A stretch of DNA of 64,000 nt, from contig NC_051101.1 of NCBI RefSeq assembly GCF_901709675.1, positions 4,031,501-4,095,500 on the forward strand, given 5' to 3'. This DNA is from Syngnathus acus (Eukaryota > Chordata > Actinopteri > Syngnathiformes > Syngnathidae). Of this stretch, positions 1 through 12,250 are shown in pieces. The translations under genes were made by a program, and so were the position numbers. How positions within the stretch are numbered: the first letter of the stretch is position 1; each line of letters opens with the position of its first letter. The notes beneath the pieces were generated by a model, which saw only the letters and a list, made by a program, of their open reading frames with translations, had not been told where the DNA came from and did not search any database.

Positions 1-116
1 ATTCAATTATCACCATTTATATCAACTGCACATACAGTTGAAAATATAAATAAATAATTTTGTGCAATGTCAGATTGGTTGTGTGTCACGTATGTTTTTC
101 CGCCGCAGCAGTGGCG

Positions 117-2734
117 ATGGGCGATGTGGACCTGGAGCAACAGGAGCCGTTCCCCGTGGAGCGGGAAGAGCAGAAACAGGACTCCCAGGCCAGAGATGAT
201 CTCCCAGACGGGAGGCGGAAGTTGGGATACTGCGAGAAGTTCCAGCAGAGCATCTCTAGGTGGATGCTTCCAGAAGACTCCCGCAGCACCTACCTGCAGA
301 GGGCCAACTGCTGCCCACCGCCCATCTTCATCATCATCATCAGTGTTGTAGAGGTATGACATCCGCTTGGGTCATCTTGAATAAACATTTTGGACTTCAA
401 GCATCACTTCCTTCCTTTTTTGTGGTTCATGATTCATCACATGAGCTCAAAGGAGAATAGGAACATCCCAAAAAAACATGTCCACTTGAAAGACTTGCAA
501 TGCGTAAATCTTTTGCGGGATGGTGAACGCTTTAAATATAAATCTCGTGACATCATACTGTGGCAACACCCAGTTGAAGGCACCAATCAATTCGTGTTCA
601 AGCTAAAAACTAAGTATGACAAAAAAGTCAGAATTACGGGAGTAATGAGTAAGGGTGGTCATTTATGGGGAAGTCATAATCTGAAGAGGAGAATGCACAA
701 AGAAATTTAATAATGAATAGGCTATTGGAGAAAATGAATGAAGGAGTGAAAATAATTTGACGTGAAACAAAGTTATAGACAAAAATAAAATCTAAAGAAT
801 AAAGGATTAATCCAAAAAGTGTCAGACTCTGGTATAGTCGGATTTTTAATGATTATTGCAGATGTTAGTCAGTGCAGGAAGTAGCAGTGATAAACCCCAA
901 CCCCTCAAAATAAACAAATCCATAATAAAAATAATGGTCACAGTGAATTTAACGCATTTTGTCTCCAGCTGTGCATGTTCATCTACTACGCCGTGTGGAA
1001 GCCTCAGAAGCAGTGGGTGACTTTGGATGAAGGCATCTGGAACAGCCGCCTCACCTACCGGGCCGAGTACAGGCAGGAAGCGTGGCGCTTTCTCTCCTAC
1101 ATGTTTGTCCACGCTGGGTGAGTGCGGCCTAACGTCCGTGGGAAAGACAAAGAAAACAAACGCCACATGTTTTCATGATCGCATTACAAGCTGCTTTAGC
1201 TTTGAAGTCTCACATTCGACCACCTCAACTGCACTAAAATGCCTCACATAGCTTTAGGATAAGGAAAAGTTAGTTCAAACTACTAACGGTGCCTGAATTC
1301 CATCAAGTGTGGAGCACATCGTGGGCAACTTGTTCATGCAACTGCTGCTGGGCATCCCCTTGGAGCTGGTCCACAAAGGCTTTGAAGTGGGAATGGTTTA
1401 CATGGCCGGAGTCTTGGCAGGTGAGGAGCGCTCTCGACGGGAACGTTCAAAGATCATTTTTAACACGTTTGCATTGTCTTACATCCAGGCTCACTGGCGA
1501 GCTCCATCTTTGATCCTCTCAGTGCCCTGGTGGGGGCTTCCGGGGGGGTCTACGCCCTCATTGGAGGCTACTTTATGAATGCTGTGGTGGTGAGGCTCCT
1601 TATGTACTACATGATACCGTTGTAATTGTTTACAAGCACAAAGTAATAATTTTGTTAAGCAAAAACAAATCGCAATTGTTAAAAAATGAAGTTACAATTG
1701 TGATTTATTTTGACATTACAGGAAGAGACAAAAATTGAACAAAGAAAGTTGTAATTGTACCCTAATACGTTATTGTGATGAAATAAGGTTTAATTTTCTC
1801 AGACTGAGTTTGTAATAATTCAAGAAAAAAACTAGTTGTAAAGTTGCAATATAAGACAAATAATATTTAAAAAATCATTTTCAGGAGTCAAATTGTATAT
1901 AATAAATTTTTTTACTTTTCGTGTTGCAGAATTTCCGAGAGATGATCCCGCTGCTCGGTGTGTTTCGCATCCTTGTCATCGTGCTGATTGGTAGGCAGAC
2001 ATCTTTTATTTTAATTGACACTTTTTCAAAAAAAAATTCTATTCAACTATTGAGATGTATGCTATATGTTGCAGTGGGCGTGGACTTTGGCTTCGCCTTC
2101 TACAGAAGATTTGCCGGCGACGAGGGAGGTATGAAGGTACGTGCGCCTGCTTGCTGTGTCCTCGCTAGAAATCCAACTTGCTTGCCTCCAGCGTGCCACA
2201 TAAGATCAGGAGGTGCTTCATTTGCTTTTTCTCGTAGTCCATCAGCCGATCGTGTTATAACTTGCTTCTTGCTTCTTGTAGCTTCAAACCCTGCCACAAA
2301 AATAGCAAACTTTACTTAAAGTAAAGTAACTTGCTGACTCAGTAACGAACCAACCTATCTACTAATAACATGCCTGTCCACTATCTGACTAAAAATAAAC
2401 TAGTAACCAACTAACTAGGTAGCTATCCCAGAAACAACAACTGTTCTAACCGGTAACTAGGCTACTAAGTAGGTAACTAACTAATGCTTCAATGATTTCT
2501 TGTAAAAGGCGCGTAAGAGAAGTTTAACCCAGAATTTCCTGTGATGGCCAGGTGTCGTTCGTGGCTCATTTTGCGGGCATCGTTGCGGGCATGACTGTGG
2601 GCTACGTGTTCTTTAGCGATTACAACAAGAAGCTGCTGAAGGACCCTCGCTTCTGGATGTGTATCGTGGCCTACCTGGTCTTCTTCCTCTTTGCCGTGAT
2701 CTTCAACATTTTTATTTCGCCTGCACCGTCCTAG
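117..2734 (+). CDS. rhbdl2: Rhomboid-like protease 2 (7 coding exons)
   Basis: Coding exons are 117-353, 969-1117, 1308-1420, 1489-1589, 1930-1990, 2075-2136 and 2552-2734. All junctions are GT-AG and join in frame to give 301 residues, against about 303 in human. Rhomboids are intramembrane serine proteases; RHBDL2 acts mainly at the plasma membrane and cleaves single-pass substrates such as ephrin-B3 and thrombomodulin. Visible signatures are the cytosolic motif SRWMLPEDSR before the first membrane helix, the L1-loop segment YAVWKPQKQW, HIVGN near residues 132-136, the catalytic GASGG with Ser184, and the partner histidine in VAHFAG (His247). The start ATG lies 8 bases after a probable acceptor at 106-108, so a noncoding exon is expected upstream of the window. 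An ATTAAA signal follows at 2826. The next gene, on the same strand, is a connexin, as in human 1p34. I am confident of the family and the subtype. Confidence 0.95.
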
Positions 2735-3569
2735 CATAGCCATTCAATATTTGTTAGTTTCAGTTTTCGCCTATAGTTCTGCAAAGTTTTTACATTGTAT
2801 TTTATTGTCATTTAATGCATGTCATATTAAAAACATGTCCGTTTTCAGTTTGTCTATGTTGTTATGACTATTTTAGTTTAGTTTAGTTTTTTAGTTTAGT
2901 TTTAGTATTAACCACTTAGTAGCTAAAAGTAAATATAAAAGCAACTTGAAAAGCTTAATGTTGACTTATTAACGCTCATTCAGTGTTGTGATAGTAGCGT
3001 GTAAAAGAAGAAGTGGTCTTCGCAGGTTTTAGTGGCCTTTGAAACACCATTGATCCTATTAACATAACAATGCGCTATAGATTGAACCAGGCCTGTGTGG
3101 ACAGTAATGTATTGACGAGGATGCCCGCAGTCTCACTTTTTCCTCCTATGACACATGCCCATTCAGTGTTAAGTCATGTTATTTACATGTGTTTGCTCAA
3201 TAGGTGTGTGATCGTACATGGTCGCCAACTTGGCATGTACATGTACGTCTTAAGCAGACGCGCTTTGGTGTGATGATCAATATTTGATGTTTCCAAACAA
3301 TCCCTCCCTGCAGAGATTGACGTCGATAAAGCCGTGACCTAAATGCACATTTCGCGGACTTCCTGTGGAATTGATGTTGTTGCCGCGCTTCCCTGAACAA
3401 CAGCTTTGTACCGCATTAGCGCGATGAACGATGGGGATCGCTCAGAAGGCGAGGTGATCCCAACCCATTTGTTAGTTCACTTTTGTTTTGCTGCACTGTT
3501 TTTTTGCGGGGAAGACCGCATGACCCACGGAGATTTGAGTCACCATCGGCAATCTGTCCACGCCGGAAG
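2735..3569 (+). other. rhbdl2 3' region and probable connexin 5' noncoding exon
   Basis: This stretch holds the rhbdl2 3' UTR (ATTAAA at 2826-2831) and the start of the connexin gene. A donor-like AAG|GTAAAC lies at 3569/3570 and a good acceptor (TTTTACAG) ends at 3920. This fits the usual connexin layout of a noncoding first exon followed by one coding exon. The 5' limit of that exon cannot be read from sequence. No other gene is seen. Confidence 0.5.
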
Positions 3570-3933
3570 GTAAACAACTTATTATTACAACATTACAAAT
3601 GTGCGAAATTTGAGTTTTTTTTTTTGTTAAGTTGAAGCGAAATGGACCATGAATGTGGTTGCATTATTTTCTTGTACATGAAAACATGAATTGACTTAAT
3701 TTGTTTACTCATTTTACCTTTCTAACATGTCTTAACTATAACTACTCTTAACTTCTAACTTTAACAACTATCAAAATAAGCTTACTGTATAAACTGTATA
3801 TACTGTATAATCCTCAACATTGTTTTGAAATGATTATTTAAGCTTTTTGAATTTTACTTAATTTGTATGAATGTTTTGCCAGTTGCAGAATTCAGATTCT
3901 CCCATCTTGTACTTTTACAGTCACAATGGCAAG

Positions 3934-4743
3934 ATGGACGACTGGAACGTTCTGGGTGGCATCTTGGAGGAGCTACACGCGCACTCCACAATGGTGGGAA
4001 AAATGTGGCTGACGCTGCTGCTCGTGTTTCGAATGTTGGTGCTGGGCGTGGCGGCCGAGGACGTCTGGACTGACGAGCAGGACCACTTTGCGTGCAACAC
4101 GCAGCAGCCGGGCTGCCGCAACGCCTGCTACGACCTGGCCTTTCCCGTGTCACTCGTGCGTTTCTGGGTGCTGCAGGTAGTCTCCGTGGCGTCCCCCTCA
4201 CTGGTCTACGCCAGTCATGCTCTCTACAGGCTTCGGGCTCTGAAAAAAGCGCGGCATCTTAGGAAGGTCTCGCTCAGGAGACGGCTGGAGGAAGCGGAGT
4301 CGGATGAATCCAAGCAGCGAATTGAGCTGGCGCTGAAGCGGCTCGAGCGTGGGAGGTGTAACAAGGCACCCCTCAGGGGGACGCTGCTGCGCACCTACGT
4401 GGCCCATGTGCTCACACGCTCCGCCGTAGAGGTGGGCTTCATGGCCGGGCAGTATCTCCTGTATGGCGTGCGGCTGTACCCGCTGTTCAAATGTCAGTGT
4501 TACCCTTGTCCAGACACCATCGACTGCTTTGTGTCCAAGCCTACGGAGAAGAGCATCTTCATGGTCTTTATGCAGTTCATGGCCGCGCTGTCCCTCATCC
4601 TCAACATCCTGGAGATCCTAAACCTGGCCTCCAAGGTCGTGAGGAGGGACATCATTCTTGTCACAGAGAGGCAGCAAGAAAGCACCTTGGCTATGGCGGA
4701 GCTCAGTTCCGCCAGGGCGGGGCAATTCGTGGATACTTCGTGA
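3934..4743 (+). CDS. gja9: Connexin (gap-junction protein), GJA9-like, short form
   Basis: A single uninterrupted coding exon gives 269 residues. I chose the ATG at 3934 because it gives the canonical MxDWNxLGGILEE start and lies 13 bases after the acceptor at 3920. An earlier in-frame ATG at 3871 falls before that acceptor. Connexins assemble as hexameric hemichannels that dock into gap junctions. Four membrane spans are visible. Extracellular loop 1 has the C-x6-C-x3-C pattern (CNTQQPGCRNAC). Loop 2 has C-x4-C-x5-C in KCQCYPCPDTIDC, with one extra cysteine inside the first gap. The loop-2/M4 region (DCFVSKPTEKS, ILNILEI) and the position between rhbdl2 and mycbp point to GJA9. The protein stops about 30 residues after M4, whereas human GJA9 (about 515 residues) has a long cytoplasmic tail. 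No long downstream ORF continues it. The symbol is by similarity and synteny; another alpha or duplicate connexin is possible. Confidence 0.82.
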   Translation: MDDWNVLGGILEELHAHSTMVGKMWLTLLLVFRMLVLGVAAEDVWTDEQDHFACNTQQPGCRNACYDLAFPVSLVRFWVLQVVSVASPSLVYASHALYRLRALKKARHLRKVSLRRRLEEAESDESKQRIELALKRLERGRCNKAPLRGTLLRTYVAHVLTRSAVEVGFMAGQYLLYGVRLYPLFKCQCYPCPDTIDCFVSKPTEKSIFMVFMQFMAALSLILNILEILNLASKVVRRDIILVTERQQESTLAMAELSSARAGQFVDTS

Positions 4744-5294
4744 CTTCAACCTGAAGTTGCAAGGTTAGTCCAGTAACCCTCAATAGTGTTCTAGAAATTT
4801 GTTTTATTCTTTTAAATAAGAAACTGTAAACCACTGGGTAGCATTTGCAAAATATTTTTAATCATTTAAATAAACTCAAACGTGACAAAACTCACCTGCT
4901 ACTAATGTGTGCATTTAAATCAAACACAACAAAAATATACGGACTTACTGTGTCTAGACATCGTACAAGTATCGTACTGAAATGGCTTTCGTTTTGATGT
5001 TTCCTCTGCAGTGTTTTGATTGATTTCTACACAATTACAATCAGTTTAACGTGACAAGACTAAGTGAAGATGTGACGTTACAACCTCAATATACATCTGA
5101 GCAGCAATTATGAACATAAAAGCTGTAGGTATGGTTACGTGTCAGTAAATGTTTCTAAGCTGTCCTCTTCATAATGTGAATTTTAGATGACTTGTGTGGT
5201 GATAGAAAAAGGCACTTTTTTTTTTAAAGTGACACTAACTAAACAAAACATCAAAACTTAAAGCAGTCAAACATCCCTGGAGTTGAGCGGAAGT
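4744..5294. other. Convergent intergenic region (connexin / mycbp 3' ends)
   Basis: This is about 550 bases of AT-rich sequence between two converging genes. It must contain both 3' UTRs. I see no ORF, recognisable repeat or RNA gene. Confidence 0.5.
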
Positions 5295-6294
5295 CTATTC
5301 CGCAACAGCAGGCTCTTCGGGCGGTGGCTCGTGGTGTTCAAGCTAGAGGAAGGGGACATTAGGTTAACTACTAGAAAATACAATGTAAAACTATGGAATG
5401 TATCACTCACTTTTTATTTTTTATTTTTGAAAGGAGTGGGAAAAAAAAACTGGAAGACCGGGCAAATGGTGACACTCACTCTGGCTTTGAGGTCGAGGTT
5501 CTCTTCCTCCAGACGGGCACACCTTTGCCTCAGGTCCACCACTTCCTGCTGCAGAGCCTCCGTGTCAGATTCTGTAAGGCCGGGTGTGCCAAGATGCTGC
5601 TTGACAAATCTGGACAGTTTGGGTTTAAGGCATCTAACTTTATTCTGAACAAGGATATTTAATTTATTTGAGCAATGAGGATACTCCAGAGCGTTGGTAG
5701 GCTTTTCTGGTTGCTCATACAGCGCTACTAAAACTGAAATAGAGACACAAACGTGTTAATTAAAATGTGGACAACATATGCACCATTCCTCATAGTGGCT
5801 GTTGATTTCCTTCATTATACATATTGGCCAGTAATGACTACTTGTACAGTTGTATTGAATCATGTTTTTTATTTTTCCAAAGCCATTAAAATAATGTACT
5901 GTCAATTAATTTTGTGTTATCAATTATAGTTATCTTACCACTGGTCAAACTGTCAACAACACCAGCTTTCTCCAAGTACCTCCGAAATTGCTCTCTCTTG
6001 TGGTCTGGAGCCTGCAGAAATAATTGAATGCATACATTTCAGCGAAAACGAAACAGACGCGCGTTCCCCCATAACTTTGGCGCTCTTGACAAAATTGAAA
6101 TATCACATAAATTAACAAATGTTCGTGTCTTTTTGCGGTCAAACGAACGTAATGACATTTTTGCAACAAGTGCAGGTGCGCGACAAACTCTTAATTGCAA
6201 ACATTAACCCGTACGATGCGAGCGTACTTATGAAAAATAAGTCCTTGACAACTGTTTGAATAAAACAAATTAAACTTACCTTATAATGCGACAT
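5295..6294 (-). CDS. mycbp: c-Myc-binding protein (AMY-1), 5 coding exons
   Basis: Minus-strand coding exons are 6294-6280, 6011-5939, 5733-5685, 5609-5480 and 5342-5295. They splice to 315 nt, a 104-residue protein against 103 in human. The product starts MSHYKAPDHKREQFRRYLEK, continues through VLVALYEQPEKP and FVKQHLG, then a leucine/glutamate-rich helix (EEENLDLKAR), and ends LEHHEPPPEEPAVAE. This follows human MYCBP throughout. Only short pieces appear as open frames because exon 1 codes five residues and the intron between exons 3 and 4 is only 75 bases. MYCBP binds the N-terminus of c-Myc and AKAP proteins and is also linked to cilia and spermatogenesis. Here it converges with the connexin gene and is divergent from rragc; I recall all four neighbours as co-oriented in human. 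Confidence 0.93.
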
Positions 6295-7470
6295 GTTGAC
6301 AAAAAGATTGTCGAACGCTATAAACACAAATACGGTGTCTTTGTTGTTTTGGTTTTGTCTCGCTTGGTAACGAAGCTCTTCGCCGCAGTTTAACGCTGGT
6401 TTGGAGTCAGCGACGACAACCTCCGACACACACCGGAAATAGAATTAAAAAAGAAAATATTATTTCAATTTCCTAATTTGATTTCTTTTTTTGTTTGTTT
6501 GTGGTGTATTTTTCTATATATTATTATGGTGACAAAAACATCTAAGTATAATCCTACCTATGTTTTTAAATTCTTGTAGTGTCGTGTTCAGGACGTCCCT
6601 GATGTTCGACTTGATTCTCACTTTGAAACGCTGTTGTGTCGTCACACTAATTTGCTTTATCATCAGTATAAATGACGGCGGCGTGCATTGTTTTAAGTCT
6701 TTATGATTATGTGGTTATAAAACGAACAATGTCAACACAATGCTTAACGTCTGGGACTGACGTTTTATGCTGGTCATAGAAACACCATATGTGCTGCCAA
6801 ATGTTTTAAATTTGAGAATATTTTGTATTGCATTGTATTTTATATTGTGAATTTACTCAGCTTTTTCTTTGCTGGTAAAAAAAAAGTTATTATTTCCGAT
6901 ATTGTTGAGAGTCATGGAACGTCTCGCGTGTTGTCATCTGTCGATGCCACTCAACATTGCCTACTATTTTAGGGTCTGTTTTGTATCAGAACATAATTGT
7001 TCCATGTTATTAAATAATGATGAAATGATGAATATTCTTCAAGGTAAGAAAATGACAAGTGTGGAAGAATACTTTTGAGGTTTGCTTGCCAGGTCACGAA
7101 ACAAGTCAGGTGACAGCGACGAGTACTTCTTGAAATGACAAGTACTCTGGACCAATCGCATTTCGAATCCGCGGTCGATCATCCAATCAGAATTAAGAAG
7201 GGCGGGATGAAATGCATTATTTTTTTCAAGAGCGAGGAAATCCGAAGGAAACGTGTTGGTCCGAGCAGTTTGTACGTCAGTCAAATGGAGCATTAACGGC
7301 ACAGTAGTCGCACTTTTTTGCGGCTACACGAGGTGAATCCCGTGGGTAAAATCACGGGCGTGGTGGTCGACAAGTGAAGGTTGGCGCGTGGCCCGGGAGG
7401 AAGAGGCGGAGGGGGTGATATCAGTGGGATACCACCCGAGGGATAAGGCGACCGTCGCTTTTGGCCCAAA
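6295..7470. promoter_or_regulatory. Divergent mycbp/rragc upstream region
   Basis: About 1.2 kb separates the two start codons. It must hold the 5' UTRs and promoters of both genes, possibly shared. At 7102-7130 there is GTCAGGTGAC, one base from the TFEB/CLEAR consensus GTCACGTGAC. RagC/D genes are reported targets of TFEB-family factors, but the mismatch breaks the E-box core, so this is only suggestive. The part next to rragc (7300-7470) is richer in CpG. Confidence 0.45.
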
Positions 7471-10400
7471 ATGTCGATCCAATACGAGGTGGAGCAGCTT
7501 GCGGGTAGCTACGGGGTGGCCGACTCGTTCCCCAAAGACTTCGGCTACGGGGACGAAGAGGCGGACATCGAGGACAGCCCGGCGCCGTCCGACAGCAAGC
7601 CGAGAATCCTGCTCATGGGGCTGAGGAGAAGTGGCAAGTCATCCATACAGAAGGTGTGTTAGCCGACAGCTAGCTTCGTGATAACATGGAGCTACAAGTA
7701 TCACATGCAGTAACTAAAGTACAAGTATTAGCAGCTAGCCACAAATGCTAAGCTAAATAATTGTCTCCTAGTCGAAAGTGAGCCTGTGAATTATTAACTA
7801 GTCTTCCAGAGACTCCTAATGCATCTCCCTGATTATGTGGACATAACGTCCTGTGACTTTTTAAATGGTATCCAACAGTGTCCCCGCGGGCCACAGCAAA
7901 ACAACCACCTCCCCTTTCCTGTAAGCTAGTGCTTCAGGTAGTTTTGACAAAATACTAATTTGCTTTTCAAGTGTTGCCACCATGAGCGACATTAAAATAC
8001 AGTACAGTAGTGTAGTAGGCACAAGGGTTCATCAGAAACAAGCTCGTTATTGTAAGCCATTCTAACACGCTGCATAGTTTGAACTTTAAAAGTGCTAAAA
8101 TACACTATCATTAAAAAAATTCCCTAATAGTTTGAAAAAAAAAACCTTCAATGATAAAATGCAAATTTACTTGAAAGTTAAATGTAACTGGATATTATTA
8201 AAGCAGAGGTACCTGGCAATTTATTGTGGCAACAAATCTCCAAAAGAGCTGAGTCTTACTCTTTAGGCGATGTGCTAATTTCCCTTATCGCTTGTTTGAT
8301 GCACATCTGCTATTTTGAAGAAAGGTTGTAGTTTAGTTAGGACAATGTTTTTAAATCCCACCCACTAAATAATTGGGCCACTGCCACTATTCCAGGAATT
8401 GTGTTTGAATTTTTTATTTTTTAATGGCCTTTATCTGTCGCATTCGTGACTTGACTGAAGTGTCTTTGAATAACAAATGAAAGTGGCTTGTTGAATTTTC
8501 ATATTGGTGGTCAAATTTAGCACTCGTACAGTGGTGGGCACGCAATTTCTTTGCGCTAATCAGCTTTGAGTAGGTCCAGCAAACATGTGATGTGGCTTTT
8601 TGCTGCTTCACCGCCCCTGTGACTTGAAGAGCTCACGCAGCGCTGCCAACATTTTGTTTTGTTTTGTTCTTCTGGATGTGAGATGACAGTGCTGATTGTG
8701 GGGCTCACTTAATATTGTTTGCCCTGCACTCTTGCCTTAAGGTTTTGAAGTGAAGCTTTCAAATTCTGAGGCAGAAGGTAAAGAAAGGTCAACTGTTGTA
8801 TTTTCCAGGTGGTATTCCACAAAATGTCGCCTAACGAGACATTGTTCCTGGAGAGCACCAATAAAATCTACAAGGACGACATCTCCAGCAGCTCCTTCGT
8901 CAACTTCCAGATCTGGGACTTCCCGGGCCAAGTGGACTTCTTCGACCCCACCTTTGACTACGAGATGATCTTCAGGGGAACCGGAGCCCTCATATTTGTC
9001 ATCGACGCTCAGGTGAAGCACGAGGCATTGTGCTCATCAGGAACATCTCGGAGACCATGTCTGAAAGTGTAGGATTGCTCATATGCATAGGATGACTACG
9101 TGGAGGCCCTGGGGCGACTCCACCTGACCGTGTCGCGGGCGTACCGGGTCAACCCGGAGATCAACTTCGAGGTGTTCATCCACAAAGTGGACGGCCTCTC
9201 GGACGACCACAAGATCGAGACCCAGCGGGACATTCACCAGAGGGCCAATGACGACCTGGCCGACGCCAGCCTGGAGAAGCTTCATCTCAGGTACGCCGCC
9301 TTTATTACTAGACAAATAAAGAGGAATTATATCTCAAAAAGAAAACTAAACAGCTATACAATCTATACCCCAAAGGGGGGTTGTAGTGACATCTAGCTGC
9401 CACAAGATGGCAGCAAAGTAAACTAAATCAGAGAACCATAAAGCACCAATGCCTTGTATCATCAACTAGTTTGGAGTTGAATCATTCAACAGAAAGCAAC
9501 CACCTTCACGTTATGAGTAGTATTAGCTAACATCCTAGCCCAAACATGCTAGCACAAACTGACACGATGTCACACAGTGTGCTGTAATTTGACACGTCTC
9601 TGTGACATACCACTTGTTCCTTCGAATGGAAAACAAGTCGATGCCAGGAGTGATCTTTTAGCGCCACGTATTAACAGTCAACCCCTTTTCCGTGGCTTAG
9701 CTTCTACTTGACGAGCATCTACGACCACTCCATCTTTGAGGCCTTCAGCAAGGTGGTGCAGAAGCTCATCCCGCAGCTGCCCACGCTGGAGAACCTGCTC
9801 AACATCTTCATTTCTGTGAGAACATGTTTGCTATGTCGCTTGCCCTTTGTCGCTGCTTCGCTGGAAATTCCCGTTTTCCTTGCCTTGCAGAATTCCGGGA
9901 TCGAGAAGGCCTTCCTGTTCGACGTGGTGAGCAAGATCTACATCGCCACCGACAGCTCCCCCGTGGACATGCAGTCGTACGAGCTGTGCTGCGACATGAT
10001 TGACGTGGTCATTGACGTTTCCTGCATCTACGGGTGAGCCAGATTTTTGCGTCAGGCCTTCAAAGCAATCCAATATTGATAGTCTTTTTTTTTTTTTTTT
10101 TTTTTTTCCCCCCCCCCCCGACGACGGTACAGTCTGAGAGAGGATGGCAGCGGCAGCGCTTACGACAAGGAGTCCATGGCCATCATCAAGCTCAACAACA
10201 CCACTGTGCTCTACCTGAAGGAGGTCACCAAGTTCTTGGCGCTCGTATGCATCCTGAGGGAAGAAAGCTTCGAGCGCAAAGGTAAAAGACCTCCCGCGTT
10301 GAGTAATGAGACCAATGGCGGACCTCTGAGTGCTCTAAACTGCTCTCAATCGAACACAATTAAATGAACTCAATGTCCAAATGTTCCAATTTGAATCCAG

Positions 10401-10589
10401 TTTTCTGTCTCTTTCGCTTTTCTCTCGTCAGGCTTGATCGACTACAACTTCCACTGTTTCCGCAAGGCCATCCACGAAGTATTCGAGGTGGGCGTGTCGG
10501 CACAGCGCCCGCTCGGGACGCTGCCCATGGGCTCGCCGGCGCGCGGCAAGGCCATGGCGCTCAACGGCACGCCGCGCAACACCGTCTAA
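7471..10589 (+). CDS. rragc: Ras-related GTP-binding protein C (RagC), 7 exons
   Basis: Exons are 7471-7653, 8809-9012, 9091-9290, 9701-9815, 9891-10033, 10133-10281 and 10432-10589. All join in frame to 383 residues, against 399 in human. RagC pairs with RagA/B on the lysosome via Ragulator and recruits mTORC1 when amino acids are plentiful. Visible motifs are the P-loop GLRRSGKSS (50-58), the G3 motif DFPGQ (98-102) and the G4-like HKVD (160-163). A C-terminal roadblock domain follows, with the near-invariant [20 protein letters not shown]. The N-terminus ([15 protein letters not shown]) is RagC-type, but the acidic/glycine-rich stretch before the P-loop is shorter than in human. The acceptor of exon 6 follows a long poly-T/poly-C run at 10086-10120. 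Polyadenylation signals lie near 10793 and at 11029-11034. Confidence 0.96.
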
Positions 10590-11060
10590 TATGCTTGACG
10601 CCCGCAAAAGACGCTAAGGAGCAGCCCAAAAGCGGCCAAAGGAAGAGACGAAGGCTCACGCGGACAGGCGGGCCTAAAATGGCCACCCGCAGAGGACAAG
10701 GACTTCTTTCTTTGGCGTGTGAAGACGAACGACCCACGGGAGGGACCAATGGTCGCTGCGTCGGCAGGATTGCGATGCGGTCACTTGTTGAGGAAATAAA
10801 AAATTAAATACTGAAGGTAAGGCACGCAGGAAAGACGGCCTTGCCAAAGCAGCACGAGCACCTCGCACCTGAGTCGCACATGTCACTTCCTGTGACTGCA
10901 CGCGTCCATAGAGCGCACTCGAAAGGGATTGATTGATTGATTGATTGTATGTATGCTTGCGTGTGTCTGTGTGTGAATGCACGTGTGAATGCGCGTTTGT
11001 GTGTCGGGTTGAGCCAATGACACTTCTCAATAAAGACATCAAATTCAATGCACGCAGTCG
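10590..11060 (+). other. rragc 3' UTR
   Basis: Sequence after the rragc stop contains a (TTGA)n run at 10929-10947, TG-rich simple sequence to about 11010, and AATAAA at 11029-11034. ORFs on either strand here have no recognisable family. Confidence 0.7.
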
Positions 11061-12250
11061 AGTATGATTGTCATTGGTAAACACAACCCAGAAAAATGTG
11101 CTCTGGTGCGCGATTACAGAATTGTGTACTCAACTATTCACTTTTTTTTTTTTATCATAAATATTTTTACTATGGGAGTAGCTAACCCTAATTTTTTTTA
11201 ATGGAAAACACTGGTGATTTATCAGCATTTTCAAGAAATCCTGTGACGTTTACTTTCTGAATTTATTTTAAAACCACTACATGGCGCCATAGTACTGTTT
11301 GACGTCTTCCCTGCCTTAATAGTGTGTATCATTATGCTAAACAACCACGTTTGTAAATTTAGAAGCACACGTTTAATGCATTCCCTCTTATTCACTTAAT
11401 TTCTTTAGAAAAACACAGCCTTGCTTTCATCCTCTCTCACTCAAACTGGTGCTAAATTATACGTCCGCATGCAGCCATGCCATGCCAGGGGGATAGAAAG
11501 TATGACATTGGTGGAGGGATGGAGACACTGATGAGGTGAGGATGATCACAATGGTGATGGTACACAATTCTATCACCAGGATTTGTTAGTTCAAAGGTCA
11601 TCCTGTATTGGGAGGGGGGTTGAACTCTTTCCTCAAGAGATGTATCCTGACTGTCTTGGATGTTCCCCTTGTCTGACACGTAATATAATAATAATAAACT
11701 AAAGGAGAGATACAGTTTATCCTCTTGTTATTTGCTGAAATTTAAGTCTATTCACTTTTTGTGCTCAGAAACAAAAAAGTATCACTCTGTCGCCATCTAG
11801 CGGAATCCTGTCGTTAGGTTTCATTATTATTTCATTATATTTATGAACCAAATGATCTTGATAAACGCCCAATGTAAGTTTAATAGTTTTAAGTGCTAGT
11901 TCAACTATTTCTTTACGCACGTATGATGTGACGTCAGTTTGTGCTGATGAGATATTTAACCCAATATGCAAGCTGAAAGTTTTTCTCCAAGCTAACGGCT
12001 AACTTTATTTCACATTAGATTGCTGGTTTGAAATTTACTTTTATTATTATTATTATTTTAATAAACATTTATGTTAAAACTTGTCTGGTGTTTTATTCCT
12101 TGTTTTTATTTTTTTGGGCATGAAAACATAAAAACCTGACATTATATGAGAATATGTATATGTATTTTACGTTGTGTAGTATGTGTTGGTGTCCCCCAAA
12201 ATAAAGAGCAAGTAGTCAAATACACATTCTTGACACGTACAAAAAAATGC
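11061..12250. other. AT-rich intergenic sequence
   Basis: I see no gene, RNA or named repeat in this stretch. It separates the rragc 3' end from the satellite field, and ORFs on both strands are short and featureless. Confidence 0.5.

Noticed and set aside
3-362. 119-residue minus-strand ORF
   Set aside because: It is antisense to the first rhbdl2 coding exon, whose plus-strand frame continues through six more matched exons.
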